Source of the DNA: Vibrio sp. UBA2441
GTDB lineage: Bacteria > Pseudomonadota > Gammaproteobacteria > Enterobacterales > Vibrionaceae
NCBI GenBank assembly: GCA_002342685.1
Contig: DDQN01000009.1
Span: 1 to 6,260 of the forward strand
Direction: 5' to 3'
Length of the DNA stretch: 6,260 nt
Position 1 is the stretch's first letter, and each line of letters starts with the position of its first letter. Shown here in pieces: positions 1-6,239 of this stretch. The notes below the pieces were generated by a model. The model had not been told where the DNA came from and made no database searches. It saw nothing but the letters and a program-made list of their open reading frames with translations. Position numbers and translations under genes: made by a program.

Positions 1-79
1 ATTCAGCGTACCACTACAATACATAGCTTGAAGACTCTATAAAAAGGTGGGGTTGTTCAATCTGATAGAGAAGAAGCGG

Positions 80-1051
80 TTATTCGACAAAGGTTGTTTT
101 TTTATACACATCAGAGGGTAATGTGATTTTCCACTTGAGTAATTGTCTTTTACTGAATACAAAGCGGCCCTGACCACCAGTCGTAGGCCTGACTCGCGTC
201 TTTCTCCCTTTTAGCATGTCTAGCGCTATCTTTCCGGCGAGTTTTCCCTCTTCATAGCCAAAGATGACATAACCTCCGATGTTTTTGTCAGTACCTATTG
301 AAAAATCCCAGAAGCCAAAAGGAGGAACTTGAGTATTTTCTGATGTCCATTCAATCACTTCGTTTGCATTGACATGTTGGCCCTGTTCATTGGTCAGGGT
401 ATGGTAAAGGCCGACAATTAAAGCATCGTATTGTTGCTCTTTAGCCGTTAGAACATGTGTCTTCCAATGGCTAAAGTATTTAATCCGTTTTAGTTCAATA
501 TAAACACCGGCAATAGTCAAAGCGTCTTTTCCTGAGAAAATGTCCTCTTTGAGCACTCTGCTTGTCTCACTATCATCGAGCAATAAAAGGACTCTATTGG
601 CTGGATTGAACTTCTTTAACATCAAGATAGAGCGCATGAGTAGCGGCCTTTCCATCACTCCTGAAAAATTCGGTGCATCCGCAATGCCATATGTTCTTGG
701 ATTGGCATTAATACCTAAATAAACCACAGGAGTATCAGTATTAAATAGTTTAGGGCCTATATATTTTAGTGCATTGTCGTCAGCGAGAACCACAAGGTCA
801 GGCTTTAGCCTGAGATATTGTTGCCAGGCTGCTTCTGCTCGTTGGGCATGTTGCGCGACGGGGAGACGTTTTGTATCCATTTCGAAGTACACCAGTTCGT
901 GGCTGGCACCCAGTGTGTCCTCTAACCCTTGTTTATAGCTTTGGTCCCAGAGATACTCTGCATGATAACTTTCGACAACCAGTATTGTTTTAGCCTGGCT
1001 ACAGAAAGCCAAGAGCAATAGCCATAGTGGTGACCAGCGAGTCAGTGTCAT
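80..1051 (-). CDS. Periplasmic ABC-type substrate-binding (sensor-like) protein
   Basis: The gene encodes 323 residues. The frame is open back to a GTG at 1081, but the ATG at 1049-1051 is preferred: AGGAAG lies six bases before it, and this start gives a standard secretion signal (R5, a leucine-rich core at residues 9-16, likely cleavage after SQA at 18-20). C17 does not sit in a good lipobox, so a soluble periplasmic protein is expected. The mature part opens with a beta strand and the motif SYHxEYxWDxxYxxG (28-42). It continues with DLVVLADDNA (85-94), PVVYLGINANP (108-118), YDALIVGLYHTL (208-219) and a C-terminal FGFWDFSIGTDKNIGGY stretch (245-261). This is the two-lobed fold of ABC substrate-binding proteins of the PF04392-like type, which also occurs as a sensor domain of histidine kinases and cyclases. 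No permease or ATPase gene is visible beside it. The ligand is unknown. It is divergent from the GGDEF gene. Family call fairly sure; role inferred. Confidence 0.85.
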   Translation of the reverse strand: MTLTRWSPLWLLLLAFCSQAKTILVVESYHAEYLWDQSYKQGLEDTLGASHELVYFEMDTKRLPVAQHAQRAEAAWQQYLRLKPDLVVLADDNALKYIGPKLFNTDTPVVYLGINANPRTYGIADAPNFSGVMERPLLMRSILMLKKFNPANRVLLLLDDSETSRVLKEDIFSGKDALTIAGVYIELKRIKYFSHWKTHVLTAKEQQYDALIVGLYHTLTNEQGQHVNANEVIEWTSENTQVPPFGFWDFSIGTDKNIGGYVIFGYEEGKLAGKIALDMLKGRKTRVRPTTGGQGRFVFSKRQLLKWKITLPSDVYKKTTFVE

Positions 1052-1193
1052 TTTGAACTTCCTGCTAACGTTAAATAACACGCATGAGCCCTTAAACAGG
1101 TGATTATTATTGGCTCTTATACTGCGTTACTGAATGTTGATGTAGAACCACTATAACCGCAAATCAATGACTTGTGTAAGAGCTAATCCTTTA

Positions 1194-1267
1194 TTGGTGA
1201 AACTGAACCTTTAAATGATGGGAGTATATAGAACAGTATAGGTGAGTTTTGGTTTGGCCTTCACCAA
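1194..1267. repeat. Imperfect inverted repeat in the divergent intergenic region
   Basis: TTGGTGAA (1194-1201) is perfectly complementary to TTCACCAA (1260-1267). Inside it, AACC (1206-1209) pairs with GGTT (1251-1254), so the arms are about 16 bases with a small internal mismatch. The middle is about 41 bases and AT-rich. It could be a transcript hairpin, a remnant of a small mobile element, or chance. No known riboswitch was recognised. Confidence 0.5.
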
Positions 1268-1381
1268 ATGTTACTTCCTGTAAGGTAATGTATCTGTAAG
1301 CTTAGAAGTCTATTGGTAAAAGTTAACGAGTAAGCAACCTGAAGTACTTATGCTTATTATTAACACTGATTTCGATGATGC

Positions 1382-1393
1382 TAGTGATCACTA
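1382..1393. repeat. 12-bp perfect palindrome upstream of the GGDEF gene
   Basis: TAGTGATCACTA is its own reverse complement and lies 74 bases before the chosen ATG of the GGDEF gene. It could be a regulator binding site. One or two perfect 12-mers are expected by chance in a window of this size, so this is only a candidate. Confidence 0.3.
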
Positions 1394-1467
1394 ACAAGCT
1401 ACGCTTAGGACAATATAGACCAATATGTCTGCTATTATTATTTAGAGAACTTGTAGATGAGAACATT

Positions 1468-2241
1468 ATGTTCAGTAGAAAGAAATACTTGACGTTAGGT
1501 ATCATTGCTTCCACCTTTTTGATGGTCATTACTTATCTTTTTTATGCAAATATAACTTCTTATTATGAAGTCGCACTAGAATTGATAGCTGTTATTTTGC
1601 TTTTATTTATATTGATTCGAGCTAAAGAGTTCATTTCTAATTCTCGGTTAATGTCTTTGGGCTTTCTATTCCTCATATTATCTCACCTATTTGGTGTAAT
1701 TATAGAGGCAAAGGATGTCGTTGAGCTTGTAATGTCTTGGAATGTTAGGCCGTTGTTGGTTATGGATGCATTCTATTTAGTCGGGCTCATTTTGCTTTCT
1801 ATCGGGTTACATAGAACAGTTCTGGAGTACATAGCGCATAGTAATTATGATGAGCTTACAGGGTTAAGTTCAAGGAATAGGCTTAAAAATATAAGTTTAG
1901 ATAAGTCAGAAGTTAACGTGATCTATATTGATCTTGATGATTTAAAAAAAGTGAATGATATTTATGGTCATGTAGCAGGAGATGAGTACATCATTAAGTT
2001 TTCTGAAGTGTTAAAGATGTCTAAATATCCCTCAGAAAGAATCCGGCTTGGCGGAGATGAGTTTGTCATTTTTTGTGATACTAGGAGCACCCCTCTATTT
2101 CTTGAAGAGCTAAAAACGCAATGTGAAAAAATTAATGTTAATTTTTCTTTTGGTACAGCGCTTGTGGCTCCAGAAAATCTCGCGGAATCAGTTAACTCAG
2201 CAGATAAAGAAATGTATAAGATGAAAAAGTCGAAAAAATAG
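1468..2241 (+). CDS. Membrane-anchored GGDEF diguanylate cyclase
   Basis: The product of 257 residues should make the second messenger c-di-GMP from two GTP at the inner membrane. Four hydrophobic segments lie at about 8-26, 34-51, 61-79 and 95-114, joined by short loops, so there is no large periplasmic sensor domain. The catalytic domain follows almost at once (DELTGLSSRNRL, 128-139). Key residues are present: D155 for metal; N163 and D172 for guanine; R193; and the active-site GGDEF at 195-199. The inhibitory I-site RxxD that should occupy 186-189 reads KYPS, so product inhibition through this site is not expected. The domain is short (about 130 residues against the usual 160 or so) and ends in a lysine-rich KKSKK tail instead of the usual AKxxGR. 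The start is uncertain: ATG 1468 fits the first membrane helix but has only a weak GATGAG ribosome site, and the longer form from 1375 has none. No clear terminator follows. Confidence 0.9.
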   Translation: MFSRKKYLTLGIIASTFLMVITYLFYANITSYYEVALELIAVILLLFILIRAKEFISNSRLMSLGFLFLILSHLFGVIIEAKDVVELVMSWNVRPLLVMDAFYLVGLILLSIGLHRTVLEYIAHSNYDELTGLSSRNRLKNISLDKSEVNVIYIDLDDLKKVNDIYGHVAGDEYIIKFSEVLKMSKYPSERIRLGGDEFVIFCDTRSTPLFLEELKTQCEKINVNFSFGTALVAPENLAESVNSADKEMYKMKKSKK

Positions 2242-2429
2242 GATTGAGGTAGTATAACTTTTTTGACTGATATCCACTTTAAAATATATAGCCGAAATAC
2301 TATAGAAAAAGCTATTGCTATCTAAACCTTTTACCCAATTGGGCTGATTCTGACGGTATCGACAGCTTCAATTATTCAAATAAGATTAATCACAGAATGG
2401 TGCCTGCCTAATTTGTGGCGAATTATTCG

Positions 2430-2448
2430 ACAACTAACTCACAACTAA
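2430..2448. repeat. Tandem ACAACTAA, 11-bp period, upstream of the tRNA promoter
   Basis: ACAACTAA occurs at 2430-2437 and again at 2441-2448, one helical turn apart. The second copy ends 11 bases before the -35 box of the tRNA promoter. The position would suit an activator or an UP-like element. The function is inferred only from position. Confidence 0.35.
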
Positions 2449-2459
2449 GGAATTTCCCC

Positions 2460-2487
2460 TTGCACGCCTTAGTTTCATCCGTATAAT
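2460..2487 (+). promoter_or_regulatory. Sigma-70 promoter of tRNA-Leu
   Basis: A -35 box TTGCAC (2460-2465) and a perfect -10 box TATAAT (2482-2487) are separated by 16 bases. The start of transcription should be near 2494, giving a short 5' leader before the tRNA at 2519. GCC directly after the -10 box resembles the GC-rich discriminator of stable-RNA promoters under stringent control. Confidence 0.8.
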
Positions 2488-2518
2488 GCCAAACATCAAA
2501 GGGCAATAGCCTTAAGAT

Positions 2519-2603
2519 GCCGGTGTGGTGAAATTGGTATACACGACGGATTCAAAATCCGTTGCCTTCGGGCGTGGCGGTTCAAGTCCGCCCACCGGTA
2601 CCA
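2519..2603 (+). tRNA. tRNA-Leu(CAA)
   Basis: An 85-base class II tRNA. The acceptor stem GCCGGTG (2519-2525) pairs with CACCGGT, with a G-U at the first pair, followed by A and an encoded CCA (2601-2603). The D-stem is GTG/CAC and the D-loop carries GGT. The anticodon stem ACGGA/TCCGT encloses TTCAAAA, with anticodon CAA at 2553-2555, which reads UUG leucine codons. The long variable arm GCC-TTCG-GGC is typical of leucine tRNAs. The T-arm is GGCGG-TTCAAGT-CCGCC. It has its own promoter and terminator, so it is a single-gene unit. Confidence 0.97.
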
Positions 2604-2614
2604 TTATTTATATG

Positions 2615-2650
2615 ACAAAGCCTCGACGAAAGTCGGGGCTTTGTTGTTTC
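2615..2650 (+). terminator. Intrinsic terminator of tRNA-Leu
   Basis: A 13-bp stem (2615-2627 with 2632-2644, one G-U pair) closes a GAAA tetraloop and is followed by a T-rich tail (TTGTTGTTTC). It lies 11 bases after the CCA end of the tRNA. Confidence 0.92.
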
Positions 2651-3046
2651 TAGCCTAATCAAAAGCTTAGTGCGTTTTTCCTTTCAATTTATCACCTGAT
2701 TTTCCAGCTCAATAAGCGCCCTTTATCAGCCTTACACTTTTCACTCCTGTCCATACCCTGATCTTTACGTGCAGAATCTGTGCGCAAGGGAATCTTCGTC
2801 AATCCAACAATCTCCGGTAACTGCAAAATTGGTTTGCAGCGTTGCTGAGAAGACCGGAGGACAGGGTTACAACACAACTTTGCCCCTTTCCTTGCTAACG
2901 CATTAATCAATGTCAAATTGTGCCACTGGAATCATCATGTCAATAGTCAGATATCCAAAGTAATCGTGCCATTATATTTGCGAATTAGAGTATATGAACT
3001 AAGTTTATTATATTCTTGTGTCAAAAGTCTGTTAGGTGAGGTGGTC
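2651..3046. other. Gene-free stretch of unknown nature, with structured core
   Basis: About 400 bases lie between the tRNA terminator and the HD-GYP start. A 74-codon frame is open on the minus strand (2692-2916), but it starts at TTG, has no ribosome site and gives a product with no recognisable domain, so I do not call it a gene. The part from about 2700 to 2900 looks richer in GC than the flanks and holds nested inverted repeats. The last 130 bases (2918-3046) are AT-rich and should hold the promoter of the HD-GYP gene. AT-rich -10-like stretches lie near 3006-3013, but no good -35 partner is seen. The stretch may be a remnant of an inserted element or an unrecognised RNA. Confidence 0.5.
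2812..2859. repeat. Nested inverted repeats (possible structured RNA or element core)
   Basis: CTCCGGT (2812-2818) pairs perfectly with ACCGGAG (2853-2859). Inside it CTGCAAA (2821-2827) pairs perfectly with TTTGCAG (2833-2839) around a five-base loop. A further six-base pairing, GCAAGG (2784-2789) with CCTTGC (2890-2895), encloses both. No T-run follows on either strand, so it is not an ordinary terminator. The family is not recognised. Confidence 0.5.
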
Positions 3047-4324
3047 ATGGAAAAGTTATCTCTAAAAGAACTGGCAGTGCCTATGATTAAGGCTATAGAT
3101 AGCTTTAACTATTTATTAAAATCTCATCACAGGCGAACCGCTGTTATTTCATATCATATTGCTAAGCAGATGAACATTGGTGAGCAAGAGCTCTTTGAGC
3201 TAGTGGTGGCTGCATCACTTCATGATATCGGCGCGTTATCGGTCCAAGAACGAGATATGTTAATTCGAGATGATGTGACTAACCCACAACCTCATTGTAT
3301 CGTCGGATATCGTATGCTGCGTACCTTTGAGCCATTTAATACGATTGCTCAGATTGTCAAGCATCACCATATTGAGTATGAGGAATCGTTCAAAATGGAG
3401 CCTGGAGAGGTATTATTTGCGAGTCATATACTTCATTTTTCTGACAGAATAGATATTTTTATCAAACCAGATGAGTTTATATTGAACCAAAAAGTCAATG
3501 TGATAGAAAAGCTACGCGAGAAGACAGGGACAGTTTTCCACCCACAAGTGTTTGAAGCCTTTGAGCGGGCATCTAAGTCAGATATTTTTTGGATTGATAT
3601 AAACAATATGGGTGTTGAACAGTTATTCAGAAAACTTAATTTCTCTCTAGACTATGAACTGACCGCTGACAATATTATTGATTTTTCACAGACCTTATCA
3701 AAAATAATTGATTTCAGGAGCAGGTTTACCAGCTCTCATTCGTACACGGTTGCACACCTAGCGTTTAAGATTGGCAGTTACTTGGGCTTTTCTGAAGAAA
3801 AATGTAAAAAATTGATGGTTGCGGGTTATCTGCATGATATAGGTAAAATTGGCATTGACCCTGATATCATCGAAAAGAATGGGCCTCTGACTGACAGCGA
3901 GTACAATCTTATAAAGTTGCACGCGTATTATACGGGGCAGATATTGAATGAACTGAATGCATCTGAATGGTTCTCCGAGATTGTAACTTGGTCCGAAAGG
4001 CACCACGAAAAAATCAATGGAAACGGGTATCCATTTTCTCTTGAGGAAGAGAGTCTTGATGAAGGTGTTAAGGTATTGGCTTATTCCGATATTATCTCTG
4101 CGTTGATGGAAAATCGTCCTTACAGGGAGGGATTACCCATAGACGTCGCTTTCGGTATTATAAAAGATAAAATTTGTGACACATTATCCGTAGAAATGTT
4201 TGAAGTTATTGAAAGACATAAGGACGAGATAAACAACGTCGTTTCAGAATGTCAGAATTATGCCTTCACTACTTATCAGGATGCTGTGGAAGAAGCCTCT
4301 CATATGGACTTATGTGATGCCTGA
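3047..4324 (+). CDS. Tandem HD / HD-GYP cyclic-dinucleotide phosphodiesterase
   Basis: The product has 425 residues, no signal peptide and no membrane segment, so it is cytoplasmic. The frame is open from 2918, but ATG 3047 is chosen because GGTGAGG lies just upstream with five bases between. It has two HD domains. The N-terminal one (about 20-175) has H28, LHDIG (58-62), H83, HHH at 106-108 and D133, which is a plausible metal-ligand set, but no GYP motif. The C-terminal one (about 205-400) is a full HD-GYP domain: H231, LHDIGKIGI (262-270), H292, HHEKINGNGYP (319-329), D348 and RPYREG (357-362). HD-GYP enzymes hydrolyse c-di-GMP to pGpG or GMP with a metal centre. The same two-domain layout occurs, as far as I recall, among Vibrio cholerae V-cGAP enzymes that also cut 3'3'-cGAMP, so the substrate is open. 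It has no receiver domain, so its input is unknown. Confidence 0.92.
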   Translation: MEKLSLKELAVPMIKAIDSFNYLLKSHHRRTAVISYHIAKQMNIGEQELFELVVAASLHDIGALSVQERDMLIRDDVTNPQPHCIVGYRMLRTFEPFNTIAQIVKHHHIEYEESFKMEPGEVLFASHILHFSDRIDIFIKPDEFILNQKVNVIEKLREKTGTVFHPQVFEAFERASKSDIFWIDINNMGVEQLFRKLNFSLDYELTADNIIDFSQTLSKIIDFRSRFTSSHSYTVAHLAFKIGSYLGFSEEKCKKLMVAGYLHDIGKIGIDPDIIEKNGPLTDSEYNLIKLHAYYTGQILNELNASEWFSEIVTWSERHHEKINGNGYPFSLEEESLDEGVKVLAYSDIISALMENRPYREGLPIDVAFGIIKDKICDTLSVEMFEVIERHKDEINNVVSECQNYAFTTYQDAVEEASHMDLCDA

Positions 4325-4351
4325 ATATAGGTGTCACATAAGCCGTATATG
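4301..4351 (+). repeat. Large hairpin spanning the stop codon of the HD-GYP gene
   Basis: CTTATGTGA (4309-4317) pairs perfectly with TCACATAAG (4334-4342) around a 16-base loop that contains the stop codon. The outer arms CATAT (4301-4305) and ATATG (4347-4351) extend the stem after a small internal mismatch. A second short hairpin, CGTCT-CATT-AGACG, follows at 4361-4374. Neither is followed by a T-run, so intrinsic termination is doubtful. They may stabilise the 3' end of the message or act as a weak or factor-assisted terminator. The TGTGA and TCACA arms are too far apart for a CRP site. Confidence 0.55.
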
Positions 4352-4451
4352 AATCGCTGCCGTCTCATTAGACGCTAATAACCTCTTTATGGACTGCCAG
4401 TTTTTCTGCTGTCTATTCTCTGATGTGTTAAAGCCCAATACTGGCGAAAAA

Positions 4452-4502
4452 TTTGATTATGTCGTTTATATCAAACTCGTATTTATTTACAAATACTACA
4501 AT
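4452..4502 (+). promoter_or_regulatory. Candidate operator/promoter region of the OpuAC-type gene
   Basis: Two inverted repeats lie one after the other: TTTGAT (4452-4457) with ATCAAA (4470-4475), spaced by 12, and GTATTT (4479-4484) with AAATAC (4491-4496), spaced by 6. The second directly abuts a -10-like TACAAT (4497-4502). No good -35 box is found at the right distance, which would fit an activator-dependent promoter or a repressor site over the -35 region. Transcription would start near 4509. The regulator is unknown. Confidence 0.35.
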
Positions 4503-4531
4503 AAGGGAACACTAATGTACTAGGAAATTGG

Positions 4532-5512
4532 ATGCTACTAACTTACTCAGGACGTCATCGCTCTCCTTTTTTATCAGGTACCAACTGGAACAAACAAGTT
4601 GCTGTACTCTCTTTCTTATTGCTTTCCTTTCCAGTACATCCGCAAAACGTAAATTTGCTTGAGCTAGATTGGTCTAGTCAACAAGTCCTGACTCATGTAC
4701 TGAATAATATATTCAAATCTCAGAAAGTTGATAGCAAAGTGATAACGGTTCCCTCTAAAGGGCAATGGTTTTACTTATCTACAGGAAGAGCAGATATTCA
4801 GGTAGAGGTGTGGGAAGGAACAATGAGCAAGTCACTAACAGAATTGATTATTGCAAATAAGGTTCAGGTTGCTGCTGAGCATCAAATCAAATCTCGTGAA
4901 GGGTGGTGGTACCCCAAGTTTGTTGAAGATATTTGTCCACAATTACCATCTTGGGAGGCTTTAATTCAATGTCGAGGGGTGTTTATAAACGAATCCGGAT
5001 TTGATATTTACTTTTCCGGCCCATGGGAAAAACCAGAAAATGCTCGAATTAGAGCGTTAAAGTTACCTATGCAGATAGTTCAGCTAAAAGATGGAAATGA
5101 GATTAATCGTAAAATAGTTGAGGCCATGGAAATAAAAAGGCCAATACTAATATTTAACTGGTCGCCTAATTGGGTTGAGTATGTTTATAAGGGCGGTTTT
5201 ATTGAGTTTCCGGATTATGATGATGAGTGTGAAACCAATGCTGCCTGGGGGGTAAATCCTGACCTTCCCTGGGACTGTGATAACCCTAAGAAAGGCTGGC
5301 TCAAGTCGGTTATTTCTACTTCGTTGAAGGAAAAGTCACCTTGTGCTTATGCTATTGCTCACTCATTTAAGATGAAAAGTCAAGATCTTAGCTATGCATC
5401 ATATTTGGTTGATGTTAAAAAGCTGGGAATTAAAGAAGCCGCTAATGTATGGCTTGATCATAATAAGTCTAGAGTTAATAAATGGACAGAGCATCCTGAA
5501 TGCGAACAATGA
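4532..5512 (+). CDS. OpuAC/ProX-type periplasmic substrate-binding protein
   Basis: The 326-residue product resembles the binding proteins of glycine betaine/proline ABC importers (PF04069 family). It starts at ATG 4532, five bases after AGGAA; no other start codon suits. The signal region is unusual: about 20 polar residues precede a short hydrophobic core (23-33), with cleavage likely near 38. Family-like stretches are LLELDWSSQQVLTHVLNNIF (42-61), GRADIQVEVWEG (85-96), REGWWYP (122-128), IFNWSPNW (207-214) and AAWGVNPDLPWDCDNPKKGW (237-256). W94, W125/W126, W210 and W214 are candidates for the aromatic cage that binds quaternary amines. Six cysteines (135, 147, 233, 249, 271, 324) suggest disulfides in the periplasm. 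No permease or ATPase gene is next to it, so it is either an orphan serving a distant transporter or a sensor partner. The ligand is inferred, not shown. Confidence 0.85.
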   Translation: MLLTYSGRHRSPFLSGTNWNKQVAVLSFLLLSFPVHPQNVNLLELDWSSQQVLTHVLNNIFKSQKVDSKVITVPSKGQWFYLSTGRADIQVEVWEGTMSKSLTELIIANKVQVAAEHQIKSREGWWYPKFVEDICPQLPSWEALIQCRGVFINESGFDIYFSGPWEKPENARIRALKLPMQIVQLKDGNEINRKIVEAMEIKRPILIFNWSPNWVEYVYKGGFIEFPDYDDECETNAAWGVNPDLPWDCDNPKKGWLKSVISTSLKEKSPCAYAIAHSFKMKSQDLSYASYLVDVKKLGIKEAANVWLDHNKSRVNKWTEHPECEQ

Positions 5513-5554
5513 AATAAGATTTAAGATGATGTTTATCTCGGTTATGGTCATTTT

Positions 5555-5583
5555 ACCTCCCTTCTAATGTCGGGAGGTTTTTA
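5555..5583 (+). terminator. Intrinsic terminator of the OpuAC-type gene
   Basis: ACCTCCC (5555-5561) pairs with GGGAGGT (5572-5578) around a 10-base loop, followed by TTTTT. It lies 43 bases after the stop codon. On the minus strand no T-run follows the hairpin, so it should serve only the plus-strand gene of this convergent pair. Confidence 0.85.
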
Positions 5584-5641
5584 TAAGGCAAAGTGGGGTA
5601 TCGGACTTAGATTATGTGTAATGCCGTGCTTTCTCTTTGCT

Positions 5642-6109
5642 CTAGTCCGTGTTTAAAGCCATTTCAATCGACTTCTTGACCTTGGCATCTTTCTTAGCTC
5701 GAGCTCGTTGGAGTGCTAAGTCGATTTTTCTTTCAATGCCGCTCTTTGTTCCCTTAAGTAATTTACCTTTGTGGATCACATACCAATCCTTATCCTCGCC
5801 GGTGTCGTTGATAATTTTAAATCCCTTATAATCGACGATTTTTCGGTTTGTTGGTCTGATCGGTAGTACTTCAAAATGTTCTGGTGGGACAATAGCTTTG
5901 GTATCATACCAATGGTTGATGCATTTTTTGATATTGTCTAGCTTGCCGACAATGAGCTCACCGTTTATTTTGGTACCCCAAGCATCATCACTTTCGGGGT
6001 GTACTTTTATGTAATGATTGCGATAAAAAGTTGTTTTTGCAGTGTTTCCCTTTTTTACCCCTTTATTCGAACGTTTAACCAATCCTGAAAAGAAACCTTT
6101 TTCAAACAT
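5642..6109 (-). CDS. Small lysine-rich protein with two tandem copies of one domain
   Basis: The product has 155 residues, is strongly basic, and has no signal peptide or membrane segment, so it is probably cytoplasmic. The ATG at 6107-6109 has a modest GGA five bases upstream. Two segments, 29-67 and 94-132, line up without gaps at an offset of 65 residues. They share Y29/Y94, I34/I99, D41/D106, W44/W109, G50/G115, L52/L117, G55/G120, I60/I125 and I64/I129. Each reads as two or three short beta strands (Y-x4-I, a W, then a G-x-L-x2-G hairpin) followed by a helix. Lysine-rich tails flank the pair (11-25 and 136-146). It may belong to an uncharacterised DUF family of Vibrio/Shewanella relatives (DUF3319 comes to mind, not certain). 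The function is unknown. It is convergent with the OpuAC-type gene and has no clear terminator of its own; a CGGACT/AGTCCG pair (5602-5607, 5645-5650) is too weak to call. Confidence 0.8.
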   Translation of the reverse strand: MFEKGFFSGLVKRSNKGVKKGNTAKTTFYRNHYIKVHPESDDAWGTKINGELIVGKLDNIKKCINHWYDTKAIVPPEHFEVLPIRPTNRKIVDYKGFKIINDTGEDKDWYVIHKGKLLKGTKSGIERKIDLALQRARAKKDAKVKKSIEMALNTD

Positions 6110-6190
6110 ATTTCCAACAATTATTCTATATTTTTCTTTGATAAGAAGGGGATACTAACACAATGATGCTAAGTATCTAGGTAGAGTAGG

Positions 6191-6220
6191 TCGACAGTCA
6201 CAGTTATGAATGAATGTATT
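6191..6220 (+). promoter_or_regulatory. Possible promoter for a gene running off the right edge
   Basis: TCGACA (6191-6196), five of six matches to the -35 consensus, and TGTATT (6215-6220), four of six to the -10, are 18 bases apart and precede a possible gene start at 6240. It is weak evidence on its own. Confidence 0.3.
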
Positions 6221-6239
6221 TAAGTTTATTAGGATATCC

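Larger units (their letters stand above)
1052..1467. other. Divergent intergenic region, no gene
   Basis: These 416 bases separate two divergent start codons and should carry both promoters. I see no convincing gene on either strand. An open frame continues upstream of the GGDEF start to ATG codons at 1375 and 1378, but these have no Shine-Dalgarno sequence. No -35/-10 pair on either strand is strong enough to call. On the minus strand TATAAG (complement of 1112-1120) and TATAGT (near 1151-1160) are possible -10 boxes without good -35 partners. The region also holds an imperfect inverted repeat (1194-1267), a tandem CTGTAAG (1278-1284 and 1294-1300) and a 12-bp palindrome (1382-1393). Confidence 0.6.

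Noticed and set aside
1382..1393. 12-bp palindrome as a confirmed operator
   Set aside because: One or two such palindromes are expected by chance in 6 kb, so it is kept only as a weak feature.
1052..1467. c-di-GMP riboswitch in front of the GGDEF gene
   Set aside because: No conserved GEMM core sequences were found here or before the HD-GYP gene.
1323..1529. 68-codon open frame on the minus strand over the start of the GGDEF gene
   Set aside because: It overlaps the first membrane helix of a clear gene and shows no domain; an antisense shadow.
2519..2650. Integration of a genomic island at tRNA-Leu
   Set aside because: No second copy of the tRNA 3' end and no integrase gene are visible in the window; the tRNA and its terminator are intact.
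2692..2916. 74-codon open frame on the minus strand
   Set aside because: It begins with TTG, lacks a ribosome site, has no recognisable domain and overlaps the inverted repeats.
4313..4338. CRP binding site (TGTGA ... TCACA)
   Set aside because: The half-sites are 16 bases apart instead of 6; the match is explained by the hairpin.
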